Shown in pieces: positions 10,001 through 17,691 of a stretch of DNA of 64,000 bases; positions within the stretch are counted from its first letter, which is position 1, and every line of letters begins with the position of its first letter. The DNA is from UBA5069 sp964560495. GTDB lineage: Bacteria; Chloroflexota; Anaerolineae; Caldilineales; Caldilineaceae. The notes under the pieces are model-generated. The model was not told the origin of the DNA, ran no database searches, and saw only the letters and a list, made by a program, of their open reading frames with translations. The position numbers and the translations under genes were made by a program. Location of the stretch: positions 62,001 to 126,000 of the forward strand of contig CAZLMM010000005.1 in assembly GCA_964560495.1 (NCBI GenBank), read 5' to 3'.

Positions 10001-10856
10001 AGGTAGCACTGTCTACTATTGTTACACAGTCAAGAATGTTGGCGACGTGGCGCTGCCCTTTCACCAATTGACTGACACCCAGATGGATCAGGATATCCTG
10101 CCGGCCGGATTCAGCTATGATCTCCTCCCTGGCGAGAGCGTCTCTACTGTGCAACTGGGGGTGAGCGTGGCAGCAAATCTGGAGACATCCACAACCAACC
10201 TGGCGATTTGGAATGCATATCTCAATGACAATGTCTTCGCCGTGGCGTCAGCCAAGGCAACCGTGCTCGTGCGCCAGCCCGCCATCGCCGTGACCAAAAC
10301 CGTGGGCGGCGACAGCTATGGTTGCAGTGAACGAAACGTTCATGTGAGCAGGCCGCTCGGCCAGGTCTACTTCTGCATCACCATCAAGAACACTGGCGGC
10401 GTGACCCTGACGCAGCACAAGGTGACTGACCTGGCGTTGGGCGTCAATCGCACGCTTCAAACCTCGCTTGCTCCCGGGGCAAGCCTGACGATCACGCGTA
10501 GTCGCTTGGTGGAACTTGGCCCGATCTATGTTGCAACAGACATCACCAACACCCTGAATGTCGCGTCGAGCGCGGGTCAGGGTGCAACGCTGTTCAACGC
10601 AGCCGGGGCAGCAACAGCCCGCGTCCTCATCGACACCGATCAGGACGGCATTCCAGACAGCATCGAAGGCGCGGGCGACATGGATGGGGACAGCAAGCCA
10701 AACCACCTCGATGAGGATTCGGATGGAGATGGAGCGCCCGATTCCGTAGAGGCTGGTCCGGATCCGCTCAATCCCTTGATGTCACTGCCTGGTATCCCAG
10801 ACTACCTGAATCCAGCCGTGCCACAGCGCGTCTTTTTGCCAAATGTGCAGCGGTGA
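7017..10856 (+). CDS. Large secreted protein with ten tandem DUF11-like repeats and Asp-rich calcium-binding-like tail
   Basis: A 1279-residue surface protein. The N-terminus has a hydrophobic signal or anchor segment (LVVLFCAPILLCIFLSAALVG). Ten repeats of about 118 residues follow, each beginning near (L/F)TKTVG with a Cys a few residues later. A second Cys lies in the YYCY motif, then TGNVSLTLH and TTTNVATWTAY, and each closes with SDSATVNVIPL. The repeats resemble DUF11-type beta-sandwich domains, and the two conserved Cys per repeat could form an intradomain disulfide. After the repeats come Asp-rich segments (DTDQDGIPDS, DMDGDSKPNH, DSDGDGAPDS) typical of thrombospondin-3-type calcium sites. 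The protein ends RVFLPNVQR. An adhesive or structural envelope role is inferred; no catalytic motif was seen. Confidence 0.85.
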   Translation: MNSRIRLVVLFCAPILLCIFLSAALVGLMRDGNVQAMQPESPANDAAVIVSKTVGVAPAECAATSAITVMQGTPLYYCFTATNSGDITLTVHSLTDSHLGEIAANEYFTLTPGEVAVLTATAAAVVTHTNVATWTASFSASLAAGVVSDTAAATVHVIPLQPAIQFTKTVGLSPADCASSQDITVMEGTQVIYCYRVRNTGNVSLTIHAVSDDQLGVVLSNHALPLAPHATVFITRSATPPITVTNTATWTAFLSGGSDIPPATASDSATVRVIPLNPAIELTKTVGINSSECPLSNQVTVMEGTPVYYCYRVKNTGNVSLTVHSLNDNRLGMIASEHSQTLAPDASTFITHSATPALTTTNIATWTAYITQTNGRNAAASDSAVVNVIPLQPAIQFTKTVGLAAEGCPGAHSITAMEGASLLYCFSARNTGNVTLTRHSLTDSNLGVILNGVTDPLAPGAIALVARSATAAITTTNIATWTAYITQTGGRKASASDFATVNVIPLNAAIQLTKSVGLAPANCAATKNITVLEGTRVYYCYKVKNIGNVTLTLHELTDNRLGIILSNHSMTLAPNASTFITRSATPAITTTNIGTWTAYPDTDADVDPATASDSATVNVIPFQPAIIFTKTVGLSAAGCAATDSITVMAGTSVYFCYKVKNVGNVSLTLHALADDQLGVILSEYAQTLAPGASLFITRSAAPPVSTSNVATWTAYISHNDQRHASVSDSATVNVIPRQPTIVLTKTVGIAPDECASTKSITVMEGTGLVYCYHVKNTGNAPLMLHSLTDDRLGTILTNYPQMLSPGDSTLITRSATAAITMTNVATWTAYMSDNPDNAPVTARDSATVNVIPFKPAIDFAKTVGLSPTECASSDSMTVMEGADVYYCYKAKNIGNVSLTLHALNDDRLGVILNNHAQTLPPGASIYITRSATPVITTTNVATWTAYITQTTGRKAVVSDSATVNVIPLHPAIALTKTVGTVRGVCATTKEIIVAPGSTVYYCYTVKNVGDVALPFHQLTDTQMDQDILPAGFSYDLLPGESVSTVQLGVSVAANLETSTTNLAIWNAYLNDNVFAVASAKATVLVRQPAIAVTKTVGGDSYGCSERNVHVSRPLGQVYFCITIKNTGGVTLTQHKVTDLALGVNRTLQTSLAPGASLTITRSRLVELGPIYVATDITNTLNVASSAGQGATLFNAAGAATARVLIDTDQDGIPDSIEGAGDMDGDSKPNHLDEDSDGDGAPDSVEAGPDPLNPLMSLPGIPDYLNPAVPQRVFLPNVQR

Positions 10857-10922
10857 GCCGCTTTTGGTCATGTTCCTTCTCACAGTGCATAATAGGTGTA
10901 TCAGCTTGCCTCAATTGCACCG

Positions 10923-10952
10923 GCGCAGCCCGCCCACGATTTGTGGCTGCGC
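10923..10952 (+). other. Hairpin in the leader of the citrate synthase gene
   Basis: GCGCAGCC (10923-10930) and GGCTGCGC (10945-10952) form a perfect 8-bp stem with a 14-nt loop. It lies 44 bases before the citrate synthase start; it could be a leader structure or a terminator without T-run for the upstream gene. Confidence 0.4.
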
Positions 10953-10996
10953 TCCAATCACCTTCAAGACAACGCCATGTGTAAGGAGCGTTCATC

Positions 10997-12286
10997 ATGA
11001 CCAATAATAGCCTGACCATCACAGACAACCGCACAGGCAAGACCTACACCGTACCCATCGAATATGACACCATCCGTGCGTTGGAGCTGCGCAAGATCAA
11101 AGTGACCGACGATGAGTTCGGGATGATGACCTATGACCCCAGCTATGACAACACAGCTTCATGCAAGAGCAGCATCACCTTCATCGACGGGGACAAGGGC
11201 ATCCTGCGCTATCGGGGCTATCCAATCGAGCAACTGGCCGAGAAAAGCAACTTCCTCGAAGTTGCTTACCTGTTGATTTACGGAGATCTGCCCACCAAAG
11301 CGCAATATGAAGTGTGGTCCCACGAGGTGCTGCACCACACCTTTGTCCATGAGAATCTGGTCAGCCTGATGAAGTCGTTTCGCTATGATGCGCACCCCAT
11401 GGGCATGTTGATGAGCTCGCTGGCCTTCATGTCCACCCTACACAAGGAGGCCAACCAGGTGAACGATGCCAAAGTGCGCAACAAACAAGTGTTGCGCATC
11501 CTGGGCAAGCTGCCCACCGTGGCGGCCTTCGCGTATCGCCACCGCATTGGCCGCCCCTTCAATTACCCTAACAGTGACCTGGACTACACGAGCAACTTCC
11601 TCTACATGCTGGATTACATGCACCAGAGCAACTACGAGGTCAATCCGGTGCTGGCGCGCGCCCTCGACGTGCTCTTCATTCTCCACGCCGACCACGAGCA
11701 GAACGCATCCACCTCGGTCATGCGCGCCATCGGCTCGGCCCACGCCGACCCGTATAGCGCCATGGCCGGCGCGACAGCCGCGCTCTTTGGGCCGCGTCAT
11801 GGCGGCGCCAACGAGGCTGTCATTCGCATGTTGGCGGAAATCGGCAGCGTGGAGAATGTGGCGAACTACGTTGAGCGGGTCAAGAAGCGCGAATTCGTGC
11901 TCATGGGCTTTGGCCATCGGGTCTACAAGAACTACGATCCACGCGCCAAGATCATCAAGCGCATCGCCTATGATGTCTTCAACGTCACGGGCATGAATCC
12001 CTTGCTGGATGTGGCGCTGAAGCTGGAGGAAGTGGCGCTTCACGACGAGTTCTTCGTCCAGCGCAAGCTCTATCCCAATGTGGATTTCTACAGTGGATTG
12101 ATCTATCAAGCCATGCGCTTCCCGCCCGACATGTTCACGGTGCTCTTTACGCTGGGGCGCGCGCCTGGCTGGCTGGCTCAGTGGATCGAGATGCTGGACG
12201 ACCCGGATCAGCGCATCGCCCGCCCACGCCAGATCTACCTGGGCGCGGCTGAGCGGGACTATATGCCGCTGGTTGCACGCGCGTGA
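10997..12286 (+). CDS. gltA: Citrate synthase
   Basis: A 429-residue type II citrate synthase, the normal length for the hexameric bacterial class. It condenses oxaloacetate and acetyl-CoA into citrate at the entry of the TCA cycle in the cytoplasm. Seen in the sequence: an N-terminal beta-rich extension before residue 60; LHADHEQNASTS with His230 and His233; GPRHGGANE with catalytic His268; FGHRVYKNYDPRA with His307; and NVDFYSG with catalytic Asp363. These match the active-site triad of the family. ATG 10997 is preceded by AAGGAG at 10983-10988. It appears to be a single-gene unit between the surface-protein cluster and a dispersed repeat. Confidence 0.96.
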   Translation: MTNNSLTITDNRTGKTYTVPIEYDTIRALELRKIKVTDDEFGMMTYDPSYDNTASCKSSITFIDGDKGILRYRGYPIEQLAEKSNFLEVAYLLIYGDLPTKAQYEVWSHEVLHHTFVHENLVSLMKSFRYDAHPMGMLMSSLAFMSTLHKEANQVNDAKVRNKQVLRILGKLPTVAAFAYRHRIGRPFNYPNSDLDYTSNFLYMLDYMHQSNYEVNPVLARALDVLFILHADHEQNASTSVMRAIGSAHADPYSAMAGATAALFGPRHGGANEAVIRMLAEIGSVENVANYVERVKKREFVLMGFGHRVYKNYDPRAKIIKRIAYDVFNVTGMNPLLDVALKLEEVALHDEFFVQRKLYPNVDFYSGLIYQAMRFPPDMFTVLFTLGRAPGWLAQWIEMLDDPDQRIARPRQIYLGAAERDYMPLVARA

Positions 12287-12300
12287 TAGACAAGGACATT

Positions 12301-12461
12301 GTCATGCTGAGTTTCCAATGCCCCGCGGGGCATAGCGCGGGCAAGAAACACCGCTCTTGTCATGCTGAACGCAGTGAAGCATCTACGCCAGTGAAGCATC
12401 TACGCCAGTGAAGCATCTACGCCAGTGAAGCATCTGCGTGCCGGCGAGAGTTTCCAGGGAG
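12301..12461. repeat. Dispersed intergenic repeat (TGTCATGCTGAA family), copy 1
   Basis: This stretch shares long near-identical runs with 24611-24831, including GTCATGCTGAGTTTCCAATG and CAAGAAACACCGC. Inside it, the 17-base unit GTGAAGCATCTACGCCA is repeated in tandem about 3.8 times from 12374 to 12438. No coding potential is convincing. It fills most of the gap between citrate synthase and the convergent acetyltransferase gene. Confidence 0.8.
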
Positions 12462-12506
12462 TGCAGCGAAGCATCCTCGTGACCATCCAGGATTCTTCGC
12501 TGGCGC

Positions 12507-13049
12507 TCACAATGGCAGGTCGCCCTCCCACCCGTAGACGACTTCGGGCAGCAGCACGCCATCCTGGTCGAATTCCCTTTCGGCCACGACGCGCCCGCCT
12601 AGCGCCTCGTAGAAACGCCGCGCTGGCGCATTGGCCGCCAGGCAGCCGATGACCAGGCTTGTAAACCCAGCCCCCGCCAGATGCCGCGTCACAGTGTGGA
12701 CAAATTGTCGTCCCAGGCCAGCCCGCTGATGGCTTTGTCGCACATAGAGCACGTAGACCTCGCCGCAGTTGGGCAAAAGTTCCTGCCTGGCCGGGCCGCC
12801 CATAACCAGCCCGACAACCGCGCCCGTTTCGTCCTCGGCTACGAAGATGCGCTCCAACGACGCCGGATTCTCGGCGATCTCGGCCAGGGAGCGCCGCCAG
12901 TTGCGCTCCGATTCGGCGTATGCTTCCTCAAGCGGCTGTCGGTCGAGCAGCCCATCGGGTGTATGCGCACGGTGCGCCGCGCGTCCCGTGTCAATGATGA
13001 CCCGCGCCATAGCCGGCGCGTCCTCTGTATTTGCAGGGCGGATGGTCAT
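12507..13049 (-). CDS. GNAT family N-acetyltransferase
   Basis: A 180-residue single-domain GNAT protein that would transfer an acetyl group from acetyl-CoA to an unknown amine. The fold is recognised from the N-terminal MTIRPANTEDAPAMARVI, the central strand with GAVVGLVMGG, the acetyl-CoA pyrophosphate loop VRQSHQRAGLGRQFVHTV, and the C-terminal NAPARRFYEALGGRVV, where the Tyr common in the family is present. The substrate cannot be read from sequence. It is the last gene of a minus-strand group, 15 bases after the broken SpoIID-type gene, and converges with citrate synthase. Confidence 0.85.
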   Translation of the reverse strand: MTIRPANTEDAPAMARVIIDTGRAAHRAHTPDGLLDRQPLEEAYAESERNWRRSLAEIAENPASLERIFVAEDETGAVVGLVMGGPARQELLPNCGEVYVLYVRQSHQRAGLGRQFVHTVTRHLAGAGFTSLVIGCLAANAPARRFYEALGGRVVAEREFDQDGVLLPEVVYGWEGDLPL

Positions 13050-13064
13050 GGCGATGAATCCAAT

Positions 13065-14459
13065 TCATTGCCCAGCGCCCGCTGCCAATTGTGCCTGAAT
13101 GACCGGCAGATAGACGAACTGGTCGAGCACGCAGGGCAGAATGGTGATGTCAAAGAGGTCATAGACAGGCCAGGGACGCCCTGCCTCACGGGTGCTAAAG
13201 CGTTGATTGCCCACATACATATCGAAGCGCAGCTCGTACGACCCAGAGTCAGGCAAGCTGAGATTCATAGTGAACGTCACATCTTGCCCCGGGGCAATGC
13301 TGCTCTGGTCAGCGGCAGAGGCTTCCACCTCAACGCCGGGGCTACCCGGATTGGGTGTGGCGGAGTAGCTGAGGATCACCCTATCGGCAGCGTTCGCATC
13401 CAGGGTCCACGTCATCGTGCCACTGTTCTGCACCCACACCTGGAGAGCAGTCAGTTGACCGCGGCACAAGGCGGTCGGGGCGTCGCCCCCTGGCGACCAT
13501 GTCATTCTGAGGGGAACCCAGCGATACTCCGGCGTGACAAGGGCGTTGTTGTTGGCGGCGTCGCGCAGGTGGATGCCAGTGTAGTAGTGGGTCAGAATCT
13601 GGCGAGCATTCACCCATTGCACACTCCAGATGCCCTTATCGCCAGCCGGATTCGAGGTCAGATTGCCATTGGCCCAGCGGCTTGCTCCATTCTGGCTGAG
13701 ACCGCGCTGATGAGGTTGTTCTGATTCAACAATCTGAGCCACTTCGGGGTGACTGCTGATGGGGTCGGGAACGCCTTGCATGTAAGGGTACTTTGCCCGT
13801 TCAGGGTGATCGACGGTGGCGAGATAGGCGTCTGACGAAAACTCACTGAAAATCGGCTCTTGCGGCGTGAGGGACGCACCGCAGGCATTGATATTCGAGG
13901 AATAGCTCATATAGTAGCGTGGGGCGACTGCTTCGTCAACGATCTCATTGTAGTCAGCAATGGGCAAGGTTGCATACATGAAGGGAAGATAGACCTGATC
14001 CTCGGTCGAATTGTTGATGGTTTCCTCTCCGTCCGCACAAATCGGATGCTCGATCTCGAAGTAGGCAAAGCTGCGCGCAGCAATCGCCTGCGCCTCAATC
14101 GCCAACGTGTGCCGTCCCTCTACGCTGATCTCCTAGGGCACAACATTGTGCAGATAGCCTTGTTGGACGCCATTGAATTGATGATCCTCGATACCAATAG
14201 TAATCGTACCCGAGTTGAATGGATAGACATAGTTGACATTTTCTGGCACCGCTGTGCAGCCGTAGGAGCGATTGCCCTTCGTGCAAGGAATGCCTAGATT
14301 TGCTCCAGTCTCACGATCTAAACGATACATCTCTACTGTAATTAACTGGGGTGGCGTATATGATTGAGCTTGTGTAAATGCAGATACGAAAATTACCGGC
14401 AACAGAGAGAAAATGAAAGTATATGCGAGTAAGGCAAGATAGCGATACATGTCAATCAT
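13065..14459 (-). pseudogene. SpoIID/LytB-family secreted protein interrupted by one in-frame TAG
   Basis: Two reading frames in the same phase make one SpoIID/LytB-type protein of about 463 residues. Upstream of the stop: signal segment (LALLAYTFIFSLLPVIFVSAF), an ITVEMY strand and YLHNVVP. The stop TAG reads at 14135-14133. Downstream: EISVEGRHTLAIEAQAIAARSFAYF, matching the family pattern VVP-x-E then A-x-A-x-AARSFA, and later HQRGLSQNGASRWA, equivalent to the G-x-S-Q-x-GA motif. The stop replaces exactly the variable residue between VVP and Glu. An Ig-like C-terminal domain follows, ending FVYLPVIQAQLAAGAGQ. SpoIID proteins are lytic transglycosylases or amidase enhancers acting on peptidoglycan. 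ATG 14459 is used; ATG 14450 or 14495 are alternatives. It may be a recent pseudogene, a sequencing error, or a read-through gene. Confidence 0.8.
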
Positions 14460-14464
14460 CCCAA

Positions 14465-16234
14465 TCACTGGACTGGCGAAACATGGCTTATACAAATACG
14501 GTCGAAAATCCCTCCCAATTCACCCCTGGCGGCGTCCATACACTGAAGGACCAGTGATCTTCCGTCAGGTGACCACTCCAGCCACTCTCCCATAGCTCCA
14601 AGCGTTTCGTGTTCGGGTAAGATTCGCCGATACTCACCGCTATGCACATTCAGGAGGTAGAAGCCAAAGGAAGGAAACTTGCCAATCCTTTGTCCTGTTA
14701 GTCCTTTCATAGCAATCGTCTGATTATCAGATGACCAAGAAAAATTGGAAACTGGTCTATCAAGAGAGTGCTGAACAGTTTCTCCGGTATAGCTATCCAG
14801 AATCAATAACAGACCGTAGGGGCCGCGGATGCTTGTATAAGGAGGATCTAAAGCAATCTTCATCAACAAATACCTGCCATTTGGCGACCAACTGGCCTCA
14901 CGAATGGATGGATAGAGGGGGGACAAGGTGTACATATCGATCTCACAGCCGCTGTTGGTGGTCAAATCATAGAGAAAGACCCAAACGCCGTCCCAGAAGA
15001 GAACTCGATTGCCAGATGGATGCCAATTGACATTGAAGGGCTGGAAAGGATAGAAAAAATTCTCCTTTTCATAGCGCCAGGCGGCCAGGTCGACGGGTAG
15101 TGAGCGTAGGGTCTTGTACTCTTGATTCCAGATGAACGGTTGTGTTCCGCCGGGCAGAGACATGAAGACAACCTTGTTGCCATCCGGAGAGACATCATGA
15201 GAAACGTTTGGCCCGTTCCCACTGCTCGATAGACGTAGCTCACTGAGTGGCTCCAAAGAACGTAACTGGTAGCCCGGTTCCCAATAGCCTGGAACACTAT
15301 TTGAGAGTTCGCCCACCTCTCGCCAGAATACGGTGTGATTCCTGTCGAGCCAGCGTGGCTGCATGAGATACGGTCGTGATTCCACAACCTGAGTAATAAC
15401 GCCCGTGGTTATATTCACTAGATCAACTGAAACCGTCTGAGAGACACTGGCTTCTCGAACTATCATGAGCGTCTTGCTGTCGGGCAACCACTGCTGAATA
15501 GCGATCGGCGCTGTATGAGTGAGCACCACCTGCGGTTCGGAGAAGGAATAGGCGCTGAGTGGGATGATCGGTTCAGCGGGGGCGCCGCCGGGCGGCGGCT
15601 CGAAGACGCAGCGGGCAACCTGCGATTCGGTCGGTAGAATGAGTCCGCCTACCGGCGTGGGTGTGGGAGTTGGCAGTGGGCTGAAAGGCGCGGGCGTCCG
15701 GTTGCAGGCCGGATTGCTCAGGTCGATGGTGTGCGTTTCCAGCACGTTCTCACCTTTGCGCACCGTCAGTTGCATGGGCTGAGCCGGGACGAAACCCTGC
15801 ACCGTGAAGCTAAAGTGCTCCACTGCACCCAGGTTGTAGCCGCCAAAGAGCGGCGTGAACTCCATGCGACCCGCCGCGCTGTTCCAGCTCACCTGGTGGT
15901 CGCCCAGCAGCCCGCTCACCGTTGCGCCGTGGGCCGGCGCCAGCAGGGTCCAGCCGGCAGTTGCAAAGCTGATGCGCGTCAGGTCGTCTGCGCCCTGGTG
16001 TTGCAGGCGCAGGCTGAACGTTGCGCTGCCGTTGGCGTTGGTAACGAATCCGGCTTCGGCCAGCGCCAGGTCGCCGCCCAGCAGCGGCAGGCAGACTGGG
16101 ATGAGTGTGGGCAGGGGCGACAAGGCTGCGCGACTCGCGTTGGGTGGCTCGCGCAACAGGAAGAGCAGGCCGCCGGTCAGTACGGCGGCGACGATGAGCA
16201 CAAGTTGACGAACGCGTAGGTTGGTGGGGATCAC
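14465..16234 (-). CDS. Secreted or membrane-anchored beta-propeller (TolB/WD40-like) protein
   Basis: A 589-residue protein starting at GTG 16234. One N-terminal hydrophobic helix (LVLIVAAVLTGGLLFLL) is a signal or membrane anchor. Residues of about 45-175 form an extracellular beta-domain; a Pro/Thr linker (SPLPTPTPTPV) follows. The C-terminal half has repeated W-x-P-D/N/S-G-x-x-L/V motifs (WLPDSKTLMI, VSPDGNKVVF, WHPSGNRVLF, WSPNGRYLLM, WSPDGRSLVL), which are blades of a TolB/WD40-like propeller. Such proteins bind ligands or partners; no enzyme motif was seen. It is followed with almost no gap by the SpoIID-type gene, so a shared cell-wall role is possible but unproven. Confidence 0.75.
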   Translation of the reverse strand: MIPTNLRVRQLVLIVAAVLTGGLLFLLREPPNASRAALSPLPTLIPVCLPLLGGDLALAEAGFVTNANGSATFSLRLQHQGADDLTRISFATAGWTLLAPAHGATVSGLLGDHQVSWNSAAGRMEFTPLFGGYNLGAVEHFSFTVQGFVPAQPMQLTVRKGENVLETHTIDLSNPACNRTPAPFSPLPTPTPTPVGGLILPTESQVARCVFEPPPGGAPAEPIIPLSAYSFSEPQVVLTHTAPIAIQQWLPDSKTLMIVREASVSQTVSVDLVNITTGVITQVVESRPYLMQPRWLDRNHTVFWREVGELSNSVPGYWEPGYQLRSLEPLSELRLSSSGNGPNVSHDVSPDGNKVVFMSLPGGTQPFIWNQEYKTLRSLPVDLAAWRYEKENFFYPFQPFNVNWHPSGNRVLFWDGVWVFLYDLTTNSGCEIDMYTLSPLYPSIREASWSPNGRYLLMKIALDPPYTSIRGPYGLLLILDSYTGETVQHSLDRPVSNFSWSSDNQTIAMKGLTGQRIGKFPSFGFYLLNVHSGEYRRILPEHETLGAMGEWLEWSPDGRSLVLQCMDAARGELGGIFDRICISHVSPVQ

Positions 16235-16255
16235 GCGATTTTGTCCTTTTTCGGA

Positions 16256-16377
16256 GAATGAGATGGACGACAGGCAAGAACGCGTTTCGACGCCTGGGCG
16301 GCAAGATCGTTGCGGGATACGACGCCAAGGGAATGAGATGGACGACAGGCAAGAACGCGTTTCGACGACTCATTCCC
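16256..16377. repeat. Pair of 37-bp direct repeats with palindromic end
   Basis: A 37-base sequence beginning GAATGAGATGGACGAC occurs identically at 16256-16292 and 16331-16367. The second copy is flanked by GGGAATGAG (16329-16337) and its reverse complement CTCATTCCC (16369-16377), forming an inverted repeat. It lies in the 275-base gap between the propeller gene and the NamZ-like gene, where no gene is supported. Confidence 0.7.
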
Positions 16378-16509
16378 TCTGCGCAGAGGGTAACACATCG
16401 CCGGAGCGAATGTGTTCTCGCCCAGCTCCCGGGAATGGGTCAGAACCTTTGGCGACTGAGGAAGCGGCGTTCGACCCGTTCCCGCAATGCACGGGCGCGA
16501 ATACACCAC

Positions 16510-17673
16510 TCAATCGGCATTATACAACAAATATGGTGCTCGCCGCCGCCGAAACCCCACCTCGTCCGCCGTCCAACCAGCCACGATCTCGGCAACCGGC
16601 GCGCCCTCCTCCAGTCCACGTCGCACCAAATTGTTGCCGGCCAGCAGATCGAAATGGGGATGCGCCCCCTCCCAACTGGATGACAAAAACTCGAAACGCT
16701 GGGAGTTCTGGCCGCGACAGGCAGCGATGATGTGTAGCCCGGTGAGCAGCGGCTGATAGACGCGGCGATCCTGCACATGCGCCTGGACGCCGCTGCACAC
16801 AACGCCGGCATGTTTGCTGTCCGTGGGCGTGAACTGGGCCGCCCGAAAGCGCACTCCTGGCAAATCGAGCGCGTTGAGGGTCTGCGCCAGGCGATAGCCA
16901 TCCAGCCATGGCGCGCCGACCAGCTCGAAAGGCAGCGGCGTCCCGCGCCCCTCGCTCAGGTTCGTCCCCTCCACGAAGCACGTCCCAGGATAGACGACCG
17001 TGGTCTCGGCGCGGGGAATGGCTGGCGAGGTGGGAACCCAGGGCAGCCCGGTCGCAGAGAAGTCCATCGCGCGCCGCCACCCCGTCATCGACGTGACTCT
17101 CACATCAGCGCCCAGCTTCAATTCAGTGTTGAGGAAGCGCGCCAGCTCACCCAACGTCATACCGTGGCGGATGGGCAGCGGCGCGACGCCAATGAACGAC
17201 TCATAGCCCGGCGCAAGAATTGGCCCTTCCACGGCTGCGCCGCCCAAGGGGTTCGGACGATCCAGCACGAGCAAGGGAACGCCGTTGGCAGCCGCGCTGC
17301 ACATGACGTGATAGAGCGTGCTCAGGTAGGTGTAGAAGCGCACGCCCACGTCCTGCATGTCGAAGACGAGAAGATCGATATGCTCCAGCATAGCCGGCGT
17401 GGGCGCCAGCGTCTCGCCATAGAGACTGTAGACGGGAACGCCCAGCCGTGGATGCACGCCGTGGGCAATGGAGGCCGCGTCTGCAGCGGAACCCTCGAAG
17501 CCGTGCTCCGGGCCAAAGAGCGCAGTGATGGCCGCGCCTGAGGCCAGCAGCGCATCGAGAGCCGAGGTGAGATCGTGCGTCACCGCGGCCGGGTGGGTGA
17601 TCAGCCCAATGCGGCGGCCATGAAACTGATCCTGCTGACTCGTTACAGCGATCTCAAGTCCAGTGATGATCAT
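16510..17673 (-). CDS. namZ: NamZ-type exo-beta-N-acetylmuramidase (DUF1343)
   Basis: A 387-residue protein of the DUF1343 family, whose characterised members remove terminal beta-1,4-linked N-acetylmuramic acid from peptidoglycan fragments. Recognised by GLITHPAAVT near the N-terminus, FGPEHGFEG, DLLVFDMQDVGVRFYTY, VLDRPNPLGG, and the strongly conserved FVEGTNLSEGRGT. These residues cluster in the proposed active site. There is no signal peptide, so it probably acts in the cytoplasm on imported saccharides. It is the last gene of a long minus-strand catabolic directon containing an ABC importer, 18 bases after the SDR gene. Family is firm; muramidase activity is inferred from family and context. 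Confidence 0.87.
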   Translation of the reverse strand: MIITGLEIAVTSQQDQFHGRRIGLITHPAAVTHDLTSALDALLASGAAITALFGPEHGFEGSAADAASIAHGVHPRLGVPVYSLYGETLAPTPAMLEHIDLLVFDMQDVGVRFYTYLSTLYHVMCSAAANGVPLLVLDRPNPLGGAAVEGPILAPGYESFIGVAPLPIRHGMTLGELARFLNTELKLGADVRVTSMTGWRRAMDFSATGLPWVPTSPAIPRAETTVVYPGTCFVEGTNLSEGRGTPLPFELVGAPWLDGYRLAQTLNALDLPGVRFRAAQFTPTDSKHAGVVCSGVQAHVQDRRVYQPLLTGLHIIAACRGQNSQRFEFLSSSWEGAHPHFDLLAGNNLVRRGLEEGAPVAEIVAGWTADEVGFRRRRAPYLLYNAD

Positions 17674-17691
17674 ATTGGCCGTCCCAACCCG

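Noticed and set aside
14133..14135. TAG read as pyrrolysine or a programmed recoding site
   Set aside because: No pyrrolysine genes or recoding hairpin are visible nearby, and SpoIID proteins are not known to need a special residue there. A mutation or sequencing error is simpler.
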